A stretch of 64,000 bases of DNA from Spirochaetia bacterium 38H-sp (lineage in GTDB: Bacteria > Spirochaetota > Spirochaetia > Winmispirales > Winmispiraceae), in the NCBI GenBank assembly GCA_039023545.1, contig JBCHKQ010000002.1:372001-436000 (forward strand), in the 5' to 3' direction. The notes under the pieces are model-generated. The model saw nothing but the letters and a program-made list of their open reading frames with translations. It was not told where the DNA came from and searched no databases. Each line of letters opens with the position of its first letter. Position 1 is the first letter of the stretch. The translations under genes and the position numbers were made by a program. Of the stretch, positions 53,513 through 61,263 are shown piece after piece.

Positions 53513-55984
53513 ATGAAATACCTTATAATAGGTGGTGTTGCAGGCGGAGCCACTACTGCGGCACGTCTCAGAAGACTTGACGAGAAGGCTGAGATAATTC
53601 TTTTTGAAAGAGGCAAATATATTTCTTACGCTAATTGCGGACTGCCTTATTATATTGGCGGGACTATTTCTGACAGGGAGATGTTGTTTGTCCAAACTCC
53701 AGAGAGCTTTGGTACAATGTTCAATCTTGAGGTAAGGGTCGAGCAGGAGGTTACTGCTATTGACCGCGACAGCAAACAGGTTACTGTTCTTAACCACAGA
53801 ACAGGAGAAGAGTATAAGGAATCTTATGATAAGCTTGTGCTGTCCCCTGGCGCAGAACCTATCAGACCTCCTATTCCTGGTATCAATGATGAGAGAATTT
53901 TTACACTAAGGTCAGTGGATGACACGGATACGATTTATGAGTTTATAGAGGAGAACAAGCCCAGACGTGCAGTAATTGTCGGAGCAGGTTTTATTGGGCT
54001 TGAGATGGCAGAAAACCTGCATCAGCGAGGGCTTAAGGTAACCATCGTGGAGCTTGCACCCCAGGTTATGAATGTGCTTGATTTTGAGATGGCTGCAGAG
54101 GTGCACCAGCATCTTAAGACCAAGAATGTTGCGTTCTTCCTAGGTGATGCTGTTACTGCTTTTACAAGAGAAGGTAATACGGTAAAGCTAAGTCTTAAAA
54201 GCGGCAGAACTATCAATGCAGATTTTGTTCTTCTGTCCATAGGCGTAAGGCCTGATACTACTCTCGCAAAACAGGCCAATCTTGAGATTGGAGAAAGAGG
54301 TGGGATCAAGGTAAATAAGTATCTACAGACAAGCGATCCAGATATCTATGCAGTTGGTGATGCCATAGAGTTTAGAAATCCAATAACAGGAAAGTCGGGT
54401 CCCACCTATCTTGCAGGGCCTGCAAACAAACAGGGAAGAATAGCTGCAAACAATATTGTGGAAGGCAACAAGTATGAATACAAGGGTGCAATTGCAACTG
54501 CTATAGCAAAGGTATTTGACCTTACTGTTGCATCCACAGGAATGCCAGAAAAGGTATTAAAGGCAGAAGATATCCCCTACCAATCAATAATCATACATCC
54601 TGGCTCTCATGCAGGATATTACCCCGGTGCAATGCCAATGACGCTCAAACTTGTCTTTTCACCAGCAGGCGGAAAGATACTTGGCGCTCAGATAGTAGGC
54701 TACGACGGTGTTGATAAGAGAATAGACACAATAGCAGCCCTACTTCAGAAGGGAGGAACTATATACGACCTCACAGAACTTGAGCATGCATATGCACCCC
54801 CCTTTTCGTCAGCAAAGGACCCCGTCAACATGGCAGGCTTTGTTGCACAGAACATACTGGAAGGCAAAAGCAGACACATTCAGTGGTATGATATTTTGGA
54901 AGCACCTATAGGAGAATACTTCCTTATAGACGTACGTACCCCAGAAGAAAACGCGCTGGGTACAATAGAAGGTTCTGTAAACATACCTGTGCAGGAGATA
55001 AGAAACAGGCTGGATGAAATACCACGTGACAAGAAAGTCGTACTCTTCTGCGGAGTTGGACTCAGAGCATACATAGCAGAAAGAATCCTGAGACAAAACG
55101 GCTACACAGAGATATACAACCTCTCCGGAGGATACAAAACCTTCATGCACATGACTCAGAAACAGAGCAATGAGGACATATTTGAAGGCGATGTGATAGA
55201 AAAAGACGACATACTCTATCAAAGAGGAACAGCACAACAACAGCAGGCAGTCTTTGAAAAACGCACTGTAGAAGTGGATTCTTGTGGCCTCCAGTGCCCT
55301 GGTCCCATTATGAGACTCAAAAAAGAGATAGAAAAACTATCTCCCGGAGACAGAATCGTACAAAAAGCAAGCGACCCAGGCTTTGCACGTGATGTGGAAT
55401 CCTGGTGTAAGCTTACTGGGAACCTCCTTATAGGAGTTGAGACAGAAAAAGGCATAATCACCGCAACAATAGAGAAAGGCATACCACAGAATGCAGAAAA
55501 CAGTCAGAGCGGTGGAGACGGTGCAACAATAATCTGCTTCTCCGATGCACTGGACAAAGCCCTTGCAGCCCTAGTACTTGCACAAGGCGCAGCAAGTGCA
55601 GGCAAAAAAACAACAATGTTCTTCACATTTTGGGGACTCAGCATACTCAAAAAACAGAAAAAACCCCGCGTAAAAAAAGACCTCATGGGACGCATGTTCT
55701 CATGGATGCTTCCTTCCCACAGCAAAAAGCTAGCACTATCCAAGATGAACTTTGGCGGCATAGGCGCAGGCATGATGCGCAGTAGAATGAAAAAGAAAAA
55801 CGTAGAAGCTCTGGAAGAAATGCTGGACAACGCAATAAAAGCCGGCGTACGCATAGTAGCCTGCCAGATGTCCATGGACGTAATGGGCGTAACAAAAGAA
55901 GAACTCATAGACGGCGCAGAAATAGGCGGCGTAGCAACCTACATGGAAGCAGCCTCAAAAAGCAACGTAAACCTATTTATATAA
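53513..55984 (+). CDS. CoA-disulfide reductase / rhodanese / TusA / DsrE-like four-domain protein
   Basis: 823 residues; ATG at 53513 has GGAGG. Residues 1-450 form an FAD/NAD(P)H reductase with GGVAGGATTAARLRR and a single redox Cys42 in SYANCGLPYY, as in CoA-disulfide reductases. A rhodanese domain (about 459-560) has the active loop FCGVGLRA. A TusA domain (about 585-660) has CPGP. A DsrE/DsrF-like domain (about 672-823) starts ATIICFSDALDKALAALVLAQGA. Together these can reduce CoA disulfide or persulfides and pass sulfane sulfur along. Its own promoter, palindrome and downstream terminator show a single-gene unit. Confidence 0.93.
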   Translation: MKYLIIGGVAGGATTAARLRRLDEKAEIILFERGKYISYANCGLPYYIGGTISDREMLFVQTPESFGTMFNLEVRVEQEVTAIDRDSKQVTVLNHRTGEEYKESYDKLVLSPGAEPIRPPIPGINDERIFTLRSVDDTDTIYEFIEENKPRRAVIVGAGFIGLEMAENLHQRGLKVTIVELAPQVMNVLDFEMAAEVHQHLKTKNVAFFLGDAVTAFTREGNTVKLSLKSGRTINADFVLLSIGVRPDTTLAKQANLEIGERGGIKVNKYLQTSDPDIYAVGDAIEFRNPITGKSGPTYLAGPANKQGRIAANNIVEGNKYEYKGAIATAIAKVFDLTVASTGMPEKVLKAEDIPYQSIIIHPGSHAGYYPGAMPMTLKLVFSPAGGKILGAQIVGYDGVDKRIDTIAALLQKGGTIYDLTELEHAYAPPFSSAKDPVNMAGFVAQNILEGKSRHIQWYDILEAPIGEYFLIDVRTPEENALGTIEGSVNIPVQEIRNRLDEIPRDKKVVLFCGVGLRAYIAERILRQNGYTEIYNLSGGYKTFMHMTQKQSNEDIFEGDVIEKDDILYQRGTAQQQQAVFEKRTVEVDSCGLQCPGPIMRLKKEIEKLSPGDRIVQKASDPGFARDVESWCKLTGNLLIGVETEKGIITATIEKGIPQNAENSQSGGDGATIICFSDALDKALAALVLAQGAASAGKKTTMFFTFWGLSILKKQKKPRVKKDLMGRMFSWMLPSHSKKLALSKMNFGGIGAGMMRSRMKKKNVEALEEMLDNAIKAGVRIVACQMSMDVMGVTKEELIDGAEIGGVATYMEAASKSNVNLFI

Positions 55985-56010
55985 AACCAATACAATTTAT
56001 CACATAAAAC

Positions 56011-56040
56011 AAAAAGAGCTCCAAAATGGAGCTCTTTTTT
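56011..56040. terminator. Bidirectional terminator after the CoA-disulfide reductase gene
   Basis: AAAAAGAGCTCC/GGAGCTCTTTTT with a short loop; T-runs on both strands. Confidence 0.92.
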
Positions 56041-56045
56041 CTATC

Positions 56046-56119
56046 CTATACCGAACGACAAAACCGCACCTCATAAAGAACAAAACAAACACAGGTGCGG
56101 TTTTGTCTGCCCGCGGCAA
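56046..56119 (-). repeat. Intergenic hairpin repeat, copy 20
   Basis: CTATACCGAACG, perfect 14-bp stem ACAAAACCGCACCT/AGGTGCGGTTTTGT, end CTGCCCGCGGCAAA. Confidence 0.89.
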
Positions 56120-56185
56120 ATAAAAGAGAACCTGAAAAGCATATAAACAAAAAACTATATACTGGCAAAACATTATAAAACCTGC

Positions 56186-56191
56186 TATACT
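56186..56191 (+). promoter_or_regulatory. -10 seven nucleotides before the MFS transporter ATG
   Basis: TATACT followed by CCCGCCC and the ATG at 56199. The -35 (CTGGCA at 56162, 18-bp spacer) is poor. No Shine-Dalgarno. Confidence 0.45.
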
Positions 56192-56198
56192 CCCGCCC

Positions 56199-57428
56199 AT
56201 GTCAGAAAGAAAAGCGGTTTACAAAAGGCTTAAAACACTCCAATTTTTATACTTCTTCTCAAGCGGAAGCGCAACACCATTTTACAGCCTGTATCTCAGA
56301 GATATAATCACATATCAGGACGGAAGCCCTGCCTACCCTCTCATAGGACTAATAATATCCATAAACGGACTTATGGGACTCTTCTCAAGCCCCATAGCAG
56401 GATACATGGCAGACAAGCTAAAACTTACAGGAAAACTGATAAGCCTTTTTGCAGGGATAACAGCAATAGGCGCAGCACTCATGGCATCTCTTCCATTATT
56501 TAAAGCCGCACAAATACCGCTTATAACACTTACAGCTATTGGAGTATTTGCCAACATAATAATGGGACTTGCATCAAGACCAATAGTACCGCTGATAGAC
56601 ACCGAGACTATGGCTGCACTAAGAGAAGACCCTGACAGCGGAACACACGAGTTTGGCAATGCAAAATGGTTTTCATCCTTGGGATGGGCGACAGCACTAA
56701 TAATATCAGGAACAATACTCCACTTTGCACCATACCTTTTTCTAGCACTGGCAACTCAGAGTGCAGCATATCTTATACTATCTCGCATAGCAATAAGAGG
56801 AGACAGACCCGCAAAACCAGGACCTGCACCAGACCTTGGAATATTGGCAAAAGACAGGCCTTTTCAGCTTCTTGTGACATTTATAATAATGATATCCATA
56901 GCGACCACAAGCTCCTACAGTTTTACAAGCTACATAATAGAAGCAGCAGGCGGAGGCTATCTGCTAATGGGCATTATACTAGGATTGGGCACCATAACAG
57001 AAATACCTCTCTATAGAAAAAGCAGCAAACTGTTAAAAAGATACGGCAACATACCCGTAATATCTATAGGAGTAAGCATACTGGCATTAAAGCTAATCGC
57101 CTTTGTGCTTATAATGCCCCTTGGGATACCAGTTCTATTATTCTTTATCCAGCTTCTTCACGGAATAGGATACAGCCTCTACAGTGCGGGAACAGTACAC
57201 CTCATAGACCTGTTATCTCACCACAGTCTCAAAGCAACATATCAATCTCTGTATCAGTTCTCCTGGGCTGCAGGCTCCTTTCTGGGCTCGCTTTTTGCAG
57301 GCTTTGTCGTTGGCATAGGCGGTTCTCCCCTGCTAATGGGACTTGATGCAATGATAATGATTGTTGCAATCGGATTTGCCTTCTTTATAATGAAGCCAAG
57401 GATAAAAACGGCAATAGCAGAAAGGTAA
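56199..57428 (+). CDS. MFS transporter (MFS_1-like)
   Basis: 409 residues and about twelve helices in two halves. LQFLYFFSSGSATPFYSLYLRD at the start, the loop 2-3 motif GYMADKLKLTGKLI and the mirrored features in the second half fit an MFS_1-like (LacY/nucleoside-permease-like) carrier for a small solute. Substrate unknown; the laminarinase gene 142 bp downstream makes a sugar possible. It probably has a leaderless message. Confidence 0.85.
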   Translation: MSERKAVYKRLKTLQFLYFFSSGSATPFYSLYLRDIITYQDGSPAYPLIGLIISINGLMGLFSSPIAGYMADKLKLTGKLISLFAGITAIGAALMASLPLFKAAQIPLITLTAIGVFANIIMGLASRPIVPLIDTETMAALREDPDSGTHEFGNAKWFSSLGWATALIISGTILHFAPYLFLALATQSAAYLILSRIAIRGDRPAKPGPAPDLGILAKDRPFQLLVTFIIMISIATTSSYSFTSYIIEAAGGGYLLMGIILGLGTITEIPLYRKSSKLLKRYGNIPVISIGVSILALKLIAFVLIMPLGIPVLLFFIQLLHGIGYSLYSAGTVHLIDLLSHHSLKATYQSLYQFSWAAGSFLGSLFAGFVVGIGGSPLLMGLDAMIMIVAIGFAFFIMKPRIKTAIAER

Positions 57429-57469
57429 TAGAGATTTTCTACATTCTGGAGATAATTATCTTTTTTTTC

Positions 57470-57497
57470 TTGACAAGTGTAGTATAAGGTGTAAAAT
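57470..57497 (+). promoter_or_regulatory. Promoter of the laminarinase gene
   Basis: TTGACA, 16-bp spacer, TAAAAT. Confidence 0.65.
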
Positions 57498-57499
57498 AA

Positions 57500-57513
57500 T
57501 GTTAACGATAACA
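57500..57513. promoter_or_regulatory. Candidate LacI-family operator
   Basis: TGTTAACGATAACA: 5-bp arms TGTTA/TAACA around a central CG, the usual form of LacI-family sites, placed 2 bp after the -10 and therefore over the transcription start. Confidence 0.5.
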
Positions 57514-57521
57514 ACAAAAAA

Positions 57522-57543
57522 GGTGCAGGCCGCCACCTGCACC
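57522..57543. other. Hairpin in the laminarinase leader
   Basis: GGTGCAGG/CCTGCACC, perfect 8-bp stem with a 6-base loop, 28 bp before the ATG. On the plus strand there is no T-run; on the minus strand six T follow, so it could stop antisense transcription, or it could stabilise the leader. Confidence 0.5.
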
Positions 57544-57570
57544 AAATAACAAAACCCATAGGAGGGCTAA

Positions 57571-58800
57571 ATGAAAAACTTATCAAAACTAGCACTGATT
57601 TTTTTTACTCTTCTGTTGTTAACAATATCATGTAACATAGAAGAAATCAATCAACTAACTGCTCAAATACCTATAAGAACTATTTCTGTAGGAGACAGTT
57701 GGATAATAGAGGCTGAGAACTATGTTGCAACAAACGGAGTTACGACAGAAGCATGTTCTGAAGGCGGATTAAATGTAACATCCATAGATACAGGTGATTG
57801 GATGGCCTACAACAGTATGTACTATGAAGAAGGAACATATCTTATCGAGTTTCGGGTAGCTGCAAAAAAACCAGGCGGAAAAATGAGCGTAGACCTTGAT
57901 TCTGGCTCCATAGTAATAGGGGGAGTTGATATACCAAGAACAGGTAGCGATCAGACGTGGACTACTGTCTCTACAACAGTGTTTATTCCAGGGGGTGATC
58001 ATGCTCTTGGGATATATGCCTCATCAGGCGGATGGAATCTCAACTGGATAAAGTTCACATATCAGGGAAATGACTCAAGTTCTACCACGCCTAGTGGAAC
58101 ATATACACTTGTATGGAGTGATGAGTTTGACGGTATAAACCTGGATACAAACAACTGGTCATACGATACAGGTGGAAGCGGCTGGGGGAATAATGAACTC
58201 CAGTACTATACAGACAGAACAGATAATGTGAAGGTTCAAGATGGATATTTGCAAATTACTGCACTCAAAGAATCCTATAGAGGGAAATCCTATACATCAG
58301 GCAGAATAAAGACTCAAGACAAGGTATTTAAAACTTACGGAAAGATAGAAGCAAGATTAAAACTATCCAGCACAGGAAGTGGACTATGGCCTGCTTTCTG
58401 GATGCTTGGTAACAACATATCCTCTGTGAGCTGGCCTGCTTGTGGAGAAATAGACCTGATGGAGCATGTAAACCTTGACCCAGATGTATATGGCACTGCA
58501 CACTGGGATGTAAACGGTAATCATGTTTATTATGGTAACAGCTATACCGCAGACATAACCCAATGGCATATTTATTCTATAGAATGGGATAATACTGCAA
58601 TACGCTGGTACATAGATGGAGTACAATATCATGAGATGAATATTACAGACAACGTAAATAGCACAGAAGAATTTCATGCACCTTTCTTTCTGCTGTTTAA
58701 TATAGCTGTAGGCGGAAACTGGCCAGGATTTGATATCGATGATTCTATGTTTCCTGTAACAATGTATGTTGATTGGGTAAGATGGTATCAACTGCAGTAA
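57571..58800 (+). CDS. CBM6-GH16 laminarinase lipoprotein
   Basis: 409 residues; AGGAGGG before the ATG. A lipoprotein signal (MKNLSKLALIFFTLLLLTISC) anchors it. Residues about 44-166 form a CBM6-type carbohydrate-binding module (IEAENYVATNGV, DWMAYNSMYY, WNLNWIKFTY). Residues about 175-409 form the GH16 domain with catalytic GEIDLMEH (Glu293, Glu298) and WSDEFDG at its start. Such enzymes cut beta-1,3-glucans (laminarin, curdlan) outside the cell. It has a strong promoter and a LacI-type operator, so it is probably sugar-induced. The GH3 enzyme at 1361 could finish the degradation. Confidence 0.94.
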   Translation: MKNLSKLALIFFTLLLLTISCNIEEINQLTAQIPIRTISVGDSWIIEAENYVATNGVTTEACSEGGLNVTSIDTGDWMAYNSMYYEEGTYLIEFRVAAKKPGGKMSVDLDSGSIVIGGVDIPRTGSDQTWTTVSTTVFIPGGDHALGIYASSGGWNLNWIKFTYQGNDSSSTTPSGTYTLVWSDEFDGINLDTNNWSYDTGGSGWGNNELQYYTDRTDNVKVQDGYLQITALKESYRGKSYTSGRIKTQDKVFKTYGKIEARLKLSSTGSGLWPAFWMLGNNISSVSWPACGEIDLMEHVNLDPDVYGTAHWDVNGNHVYYGNSYTADITQWHIYSIEWDNTAIRWYIDGVQYHEMNITDNVNSTEEFHAPFFLLFNIAVGGNWPGFDIDDSMFPVTMYVDWVRWYQLQ

Positions 58801-58824
58801 GCAATATCCAAGGGATTTATTACT

Positions 58825-58855
58825 AAGGCATGCCTTTGAGGCATGCCTTTTTATT
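58825..58855 (+). terminator. Terminator of the laminarinase gene
   Basis: AAGGCATGCC/GGCATGCCTT around TTTGA, then a T-rich run. Confidence 0.92.
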
Positions 58856-58862
58856 TATTATC

Positions 58863-59300
58863 TTACTGCTCTGCAAGCCATCTTTCTGCAGCTTTCATAT
58901 CCTGACAAAAGGCTTTTGCTCCGCGGTTTACACAACGTTTTCTCCTAGTCTATCGGAGTCTATTATCCAAGGTTCTCCCACTTTATAATTTTCCGTAAGA
59001 ATGCAGAGCATATATGTCTTTTTGGTCTCTTTATCTTTATTGGCATAGACTGTTATATGCCCTCCCCTTATTGATTCTCTAGATAAACCCAACACAATTG
59101 TATATATAAGGGGTATCTTTCTTGGCAGCTATAACAAGAAGCCACGGCTTATATTTTGATAAGGAAACTATGGTGATGATATGCCTTCTAAAAAAATTAA
59201 AAATCCAGATATTATTGTCCAATGAAAGCGCGCAGTACTTACAATTAGCTGGATTTACTAGTACCAACCAGGTCTGGAGCTATAGGGCTCAGGTTATAGG
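58863..59300 (-). pseudogene. Remnant of an unrecognised protein gene
   Basis: On the minus strand, protein-like pieces lie in successive frames. LSPIAPDLVGTSKSS and NCKYCALSLDNN are near 59285-59220. KYKPWLLVIAAKKDTPYIYN ends near 59090, then LSRESIRGGHITVYANKDKE and CILTENYKVGEPWIIDSDRL run to about 58940. The last piece, VNRGAKAFCQDMKAAERWLAEQ, ends in a stop at 58863. At least three frameshifts and internal stops separate them, and no start or ribosome site remains. The pieces follow one another in a sensible order, so I read this as one decayed gene of roughly 140 residues, now without function. Confidence 0.55.
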
Positions 59301-59317
59301 AGATTAAAATACACCCT

Positions 59318-59391
59318 TTGCCGCAGGCAGGCATAAGCGTGTCAGGCTTGGCTTATGTGCTAAGGATGGCACGCTTATGCCGTTCGGTATT
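59318..59391 (+). repeat. Intergenic hairpin repeat, copy 21
   Basis: TTGCCGCAGGCAG, perfect 12-bp stem GGCATAAGCGTG/CACGCTTATGCC, end CGTTCGGTATT. Lies just upstream of the FHA gene promoter. Confidence 0.88.
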
Positions 59392-59404
59392 GTTTGTTTT
59401 TATG

Positions 59405-59433
59405 TTGTATTTATTATAAAACAAGGATATAAT
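59405..59433 (+). promoter_or_regulatory. Leaderless-type promoter of the FHA gene
   Basis: TTGTAT, 17-bp spacer, TATAAT, six nucleotides, ATG at 59440. Confidence 0.6.
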
Positions 59434-59439
59434 TCTTAT

Positions 59440-59784
59440 ATGCAAGACGATACTATTATGGGTTCGAGTCCCATAGGTAAAAGGCTGGAGTCCACTGGCA
59501 AAAAGGAGAAGACTTATTGTCTGGTTTTTGGTAACAAGAATCTGCCTATTGTGGGCAAGATTACTATCGGCAGGGCTCCAGACAATGATGTTGTTATCGA
59601 TAATAAGCTTGCAAGCAGATACCATGCGTTTATCCAGAAGATTAAAAACATCTGTTATATCAAGGATCTTTCTAGCACCAATGGTACATACGTTAATGGC
59701 AAAAAAATCCCCACGGATAAGTACGTTCGCCTTTCTCCTGGGGATGAAGTGACTATTGGTAAAACAAGTCTTATTGTGCGATAG
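59440..59784 (+). CDS. Small FHA-domain protein
   Basis: 114 residues, nearly all one forkhead-associated domain: ITIGRAPDNDVVIDNKLASRYHAFI (Gly-Arg and Ser-x-x-His of the phosphothreonine pocket) and DLSSTNGTYVNGKKI. Such domains bind phosphothreonine peptides, usually products of Hanks-type kinases; one is encoded 2.5 kb downstream. The ATG at 59440 is chosen over an upstream ATG inside the repeat because of the promoter geometry. Its stop is 1 bp from the convergent HU-fusion gene stop. Confidence 0.9.
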   Translation: MQDDTIMGSSPIGKRLESTGKKEKTYCLVFGNKNLPIVGKITIGRAPDNDVVIDNKLASRYHAFIQKIKNICYIKDLSSTNGTYVNGKKIPTDKYVRLSPGDEVTIGKTSLIVR

Positions 59785-59785
59785 T

Positions 59786-60670
59786 TTAGTAGCTTGTTTC
59801 TTCTTCTATACCCAAGAAGGCGGGGTCTGTCAGTCCTGCGCGTTCTTTGAGGTAGGATGAGGGTCTAAATACAGGCACGGGTGTTGCAGGTTTTGCAGGG
59901 ATAAGGATTTCTTCTCCTGTTGCAGGGTTTCTGCCCATTCTTGCTTTTTGTGCGGCTTTTACTCGGAGCTGCAGTTTACCAAGTCTGCCAAGACGTACTT
60001 TTTCTCCCAATAGCATTCCTGTTTCTATGAGAGACAGATAATCTTCTATTATTTTTTTTGCCTGTTTCTGGGTGATGTCGTTTTCTTTTGCTATCTGGCT
60101 TATTATTGCTTTTGTTGTAAGCTGTTCTGCCGATGAAAGCTCTGGGTTAATTGTTCTGTTTATTTTTACAAATCCGTTGGTAAGATAGGTTATAGCTTCT
60201 CTTAGTCTTAATATCTGATCGTCTGTGCTTATATCGTCCTTAAAGACTGCTATTTTATATATTGCAGAACTCTGTCTGATAGGTGCGTTTTCAAAACTTG
60301 CTATATGGCCTTCTTTTATGTCATCTGCAAGTTGTACGGATGCTGCAGATACAGAGGCAGGTACATCTGTTCTGAATTTTACGGAATAGTAGTTAAAGCT
60401 CCTGCCTTGTTCCGTAAGAGGTCCAAGTCCTATAAGAGAGCCGGAAAATGTGAGCAAAAGTGCTGCTCTTTTGTCATCTCTGGCAAGCCAGGATAGGTTC
60501 TCCATCCCCAATCCCTGTATTTGGGATACAAAAAGCTTGTACTTGCTATGCCATAGTTCTGCATAGAGCTCTTTTTTTTCCTCGGACAGATTCTGCCCTT
60601 CTTCTGATAGAAGCATTTCTATCTGTTTTTGAATCTCCTGCGGTAATTGGTCAATTTTTTTTTGTTTCAT
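59786..60670 (-). CDS. Unrecognised domain fused to an HU/IHF DNA-binding domain
   Basis: 294 residues. The C-terminal part (about 185-285) is an HU/IHF-family domain: ISQIAKENDITQKQAKKIIEDYL, VRLGRLGKLQLRV and ARMGRNPATGEEILIPAKP. The N-terminal 170 residues carry a domain I do not recognise, with LLTFSGSLIGLGPL and APIRQSSAIYKIAV. The same domain forms the whole of the divergent gene product at 60739, so the two are paralogues. The protein may deliver that domain to DNA. It has a short GGGG-type ribosome site and an A-rich spacer. The intergenic gap to its partner is 68 bp. Confidence 0.82.
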   Translation of the reverse strand: MKQKKIDQLPQEIQKQIEMLLSEEGQNLSEEKKELYAELWHSKYKLFVSQIQGLGMENLSWLARDDKRAALLLTFSGSLIGLGPLTEQGRSFNYYSVKFRTDVPASVSAASVQLADDIKEGHIASFENAPIRQSSAIYKIAVFKDDISTDDQILRLREAITYLTNGFVKINRTINPELSSAEQLTTKAIISQIAKENDITQKQAKKIIEDYLSLIETGMLLGEKVRLGRLGKLQLRVKAAQKARMGRNPATGEEILIPAKPATPVPVFRPSSYLKERAGLTDPAFLGIEEETSY

Positions 60671-60738
60671 TTTTTTTTGAACCCCTTTTTTATGAAATTG
60701 TGTTAATATTATTATAGTATAAACCTGAAGGGGGCGTT

Positions 60739-61263
60739 ATGGAAGTATTTAATTCTTTATCTCCTGTTATCCAGGAGCATATCAAACAGATGGCAAAAAC
60801 TTCCGGCATGGAAGCAAGCGATGAGGCTTACGAGAAGCTAGCTTCTGCATGGAGGGAGAAAGAAAAAATTTTTCTGGATGCTGTAGAAAGACACGATTTT
60901 GAAGAAGTTTCTTTTTTTTCCAAGGATGAGGAAAGAGGGGCTCTTATTCTAACATACTCAGGTTCTCTTCTTTCTTTAGGGCCTCTTGATGATGGCAGAA
61001 GACGTGCTGAGTATACCTCTATAGGATTAAGGGTGGATGTTCCCGATTCTGCTGTAAAAGAGGGCTCTGTTATCGAGAATGATATAGAGACGGATTCCGT
61101 GGTTGTGTTTTCCACAGGGCCCATACAACAGAGTTCTCCTGTCTATAAGATTGCCATCAGCACAAAGGGGCTTGATACGGATGAGGCGGAAGAAGTGCTT
61201 ACAAAGGTTGTACAGGAAATATCGGAAGAGTTTGCAGAAATTAATAAGACTATTGCAGACTGA
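60739..61263 (+). CDS. Stand-alone paralogue of the N-terminal domain of the HU fusion
   Basis: 174 residues. The shared domain shows VSFFSKDEERGALILTYSGSLLSLGPL, then LRVDVPDSAV and GPIQQSSPVYKIAI, lining up with the N-terminus of the divergent HU-fusion protein over about 115 residues. No membrane segment, signal peptide or known catalytic motif is visible. GAAGGGGG precedes the ATG. Its TGA overlaps the ATG of the phosphoesterase gene, which in turn is followed closely by the Ser/Thr kinase, so the three form an operon. A role as target or adaptor of the kinase/phosphatase pair is inference. Confidence 0.8.
   Translation: MEVFNSLSPVIQEHIKQMAKTSGMEASDEAYEKLASAWREKEKIFLDAVERHDFEEVSFFSKDEERGALILTYSGSLLSLGPLDDGRRRAEYTSIGLRVDVPDSAVKEGSVIENDIETDSVVVFSTGPIQQSSPVYKIAISTKGLDTDEAEEVLTKVVQEISEEFAEINKTIAD

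Noticed and set aside
10199..56119. Hairpin repeats as ordinary rho-independent terminators
   Set aside because: Most lack a T-run after the stem, several lie between divergent genes, and real terminators with T-runs occur beside them (for example 56011-56040 next to copy 20). They may still affect transcript ends.
441..59391. Hairpin repeats as integron attC sites
   Set aside because: They occur in both orientations, flank ordinary housekeeping genes in all directions, and no integrase gene is present. The CGTTCGG end does not fit GTTRRRY.
59458..59476. ATGGGTTCGAGTCCCAT looks like a perfect tRNA T-arm with TTCGAGT loop
   Set aside because: No acceptor stem, anticodon arm or D arm can be drawn around it, and it encodes residues of the FHA protein near its start. 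Probably coincidence; no attachment-site duplicate was noticed.
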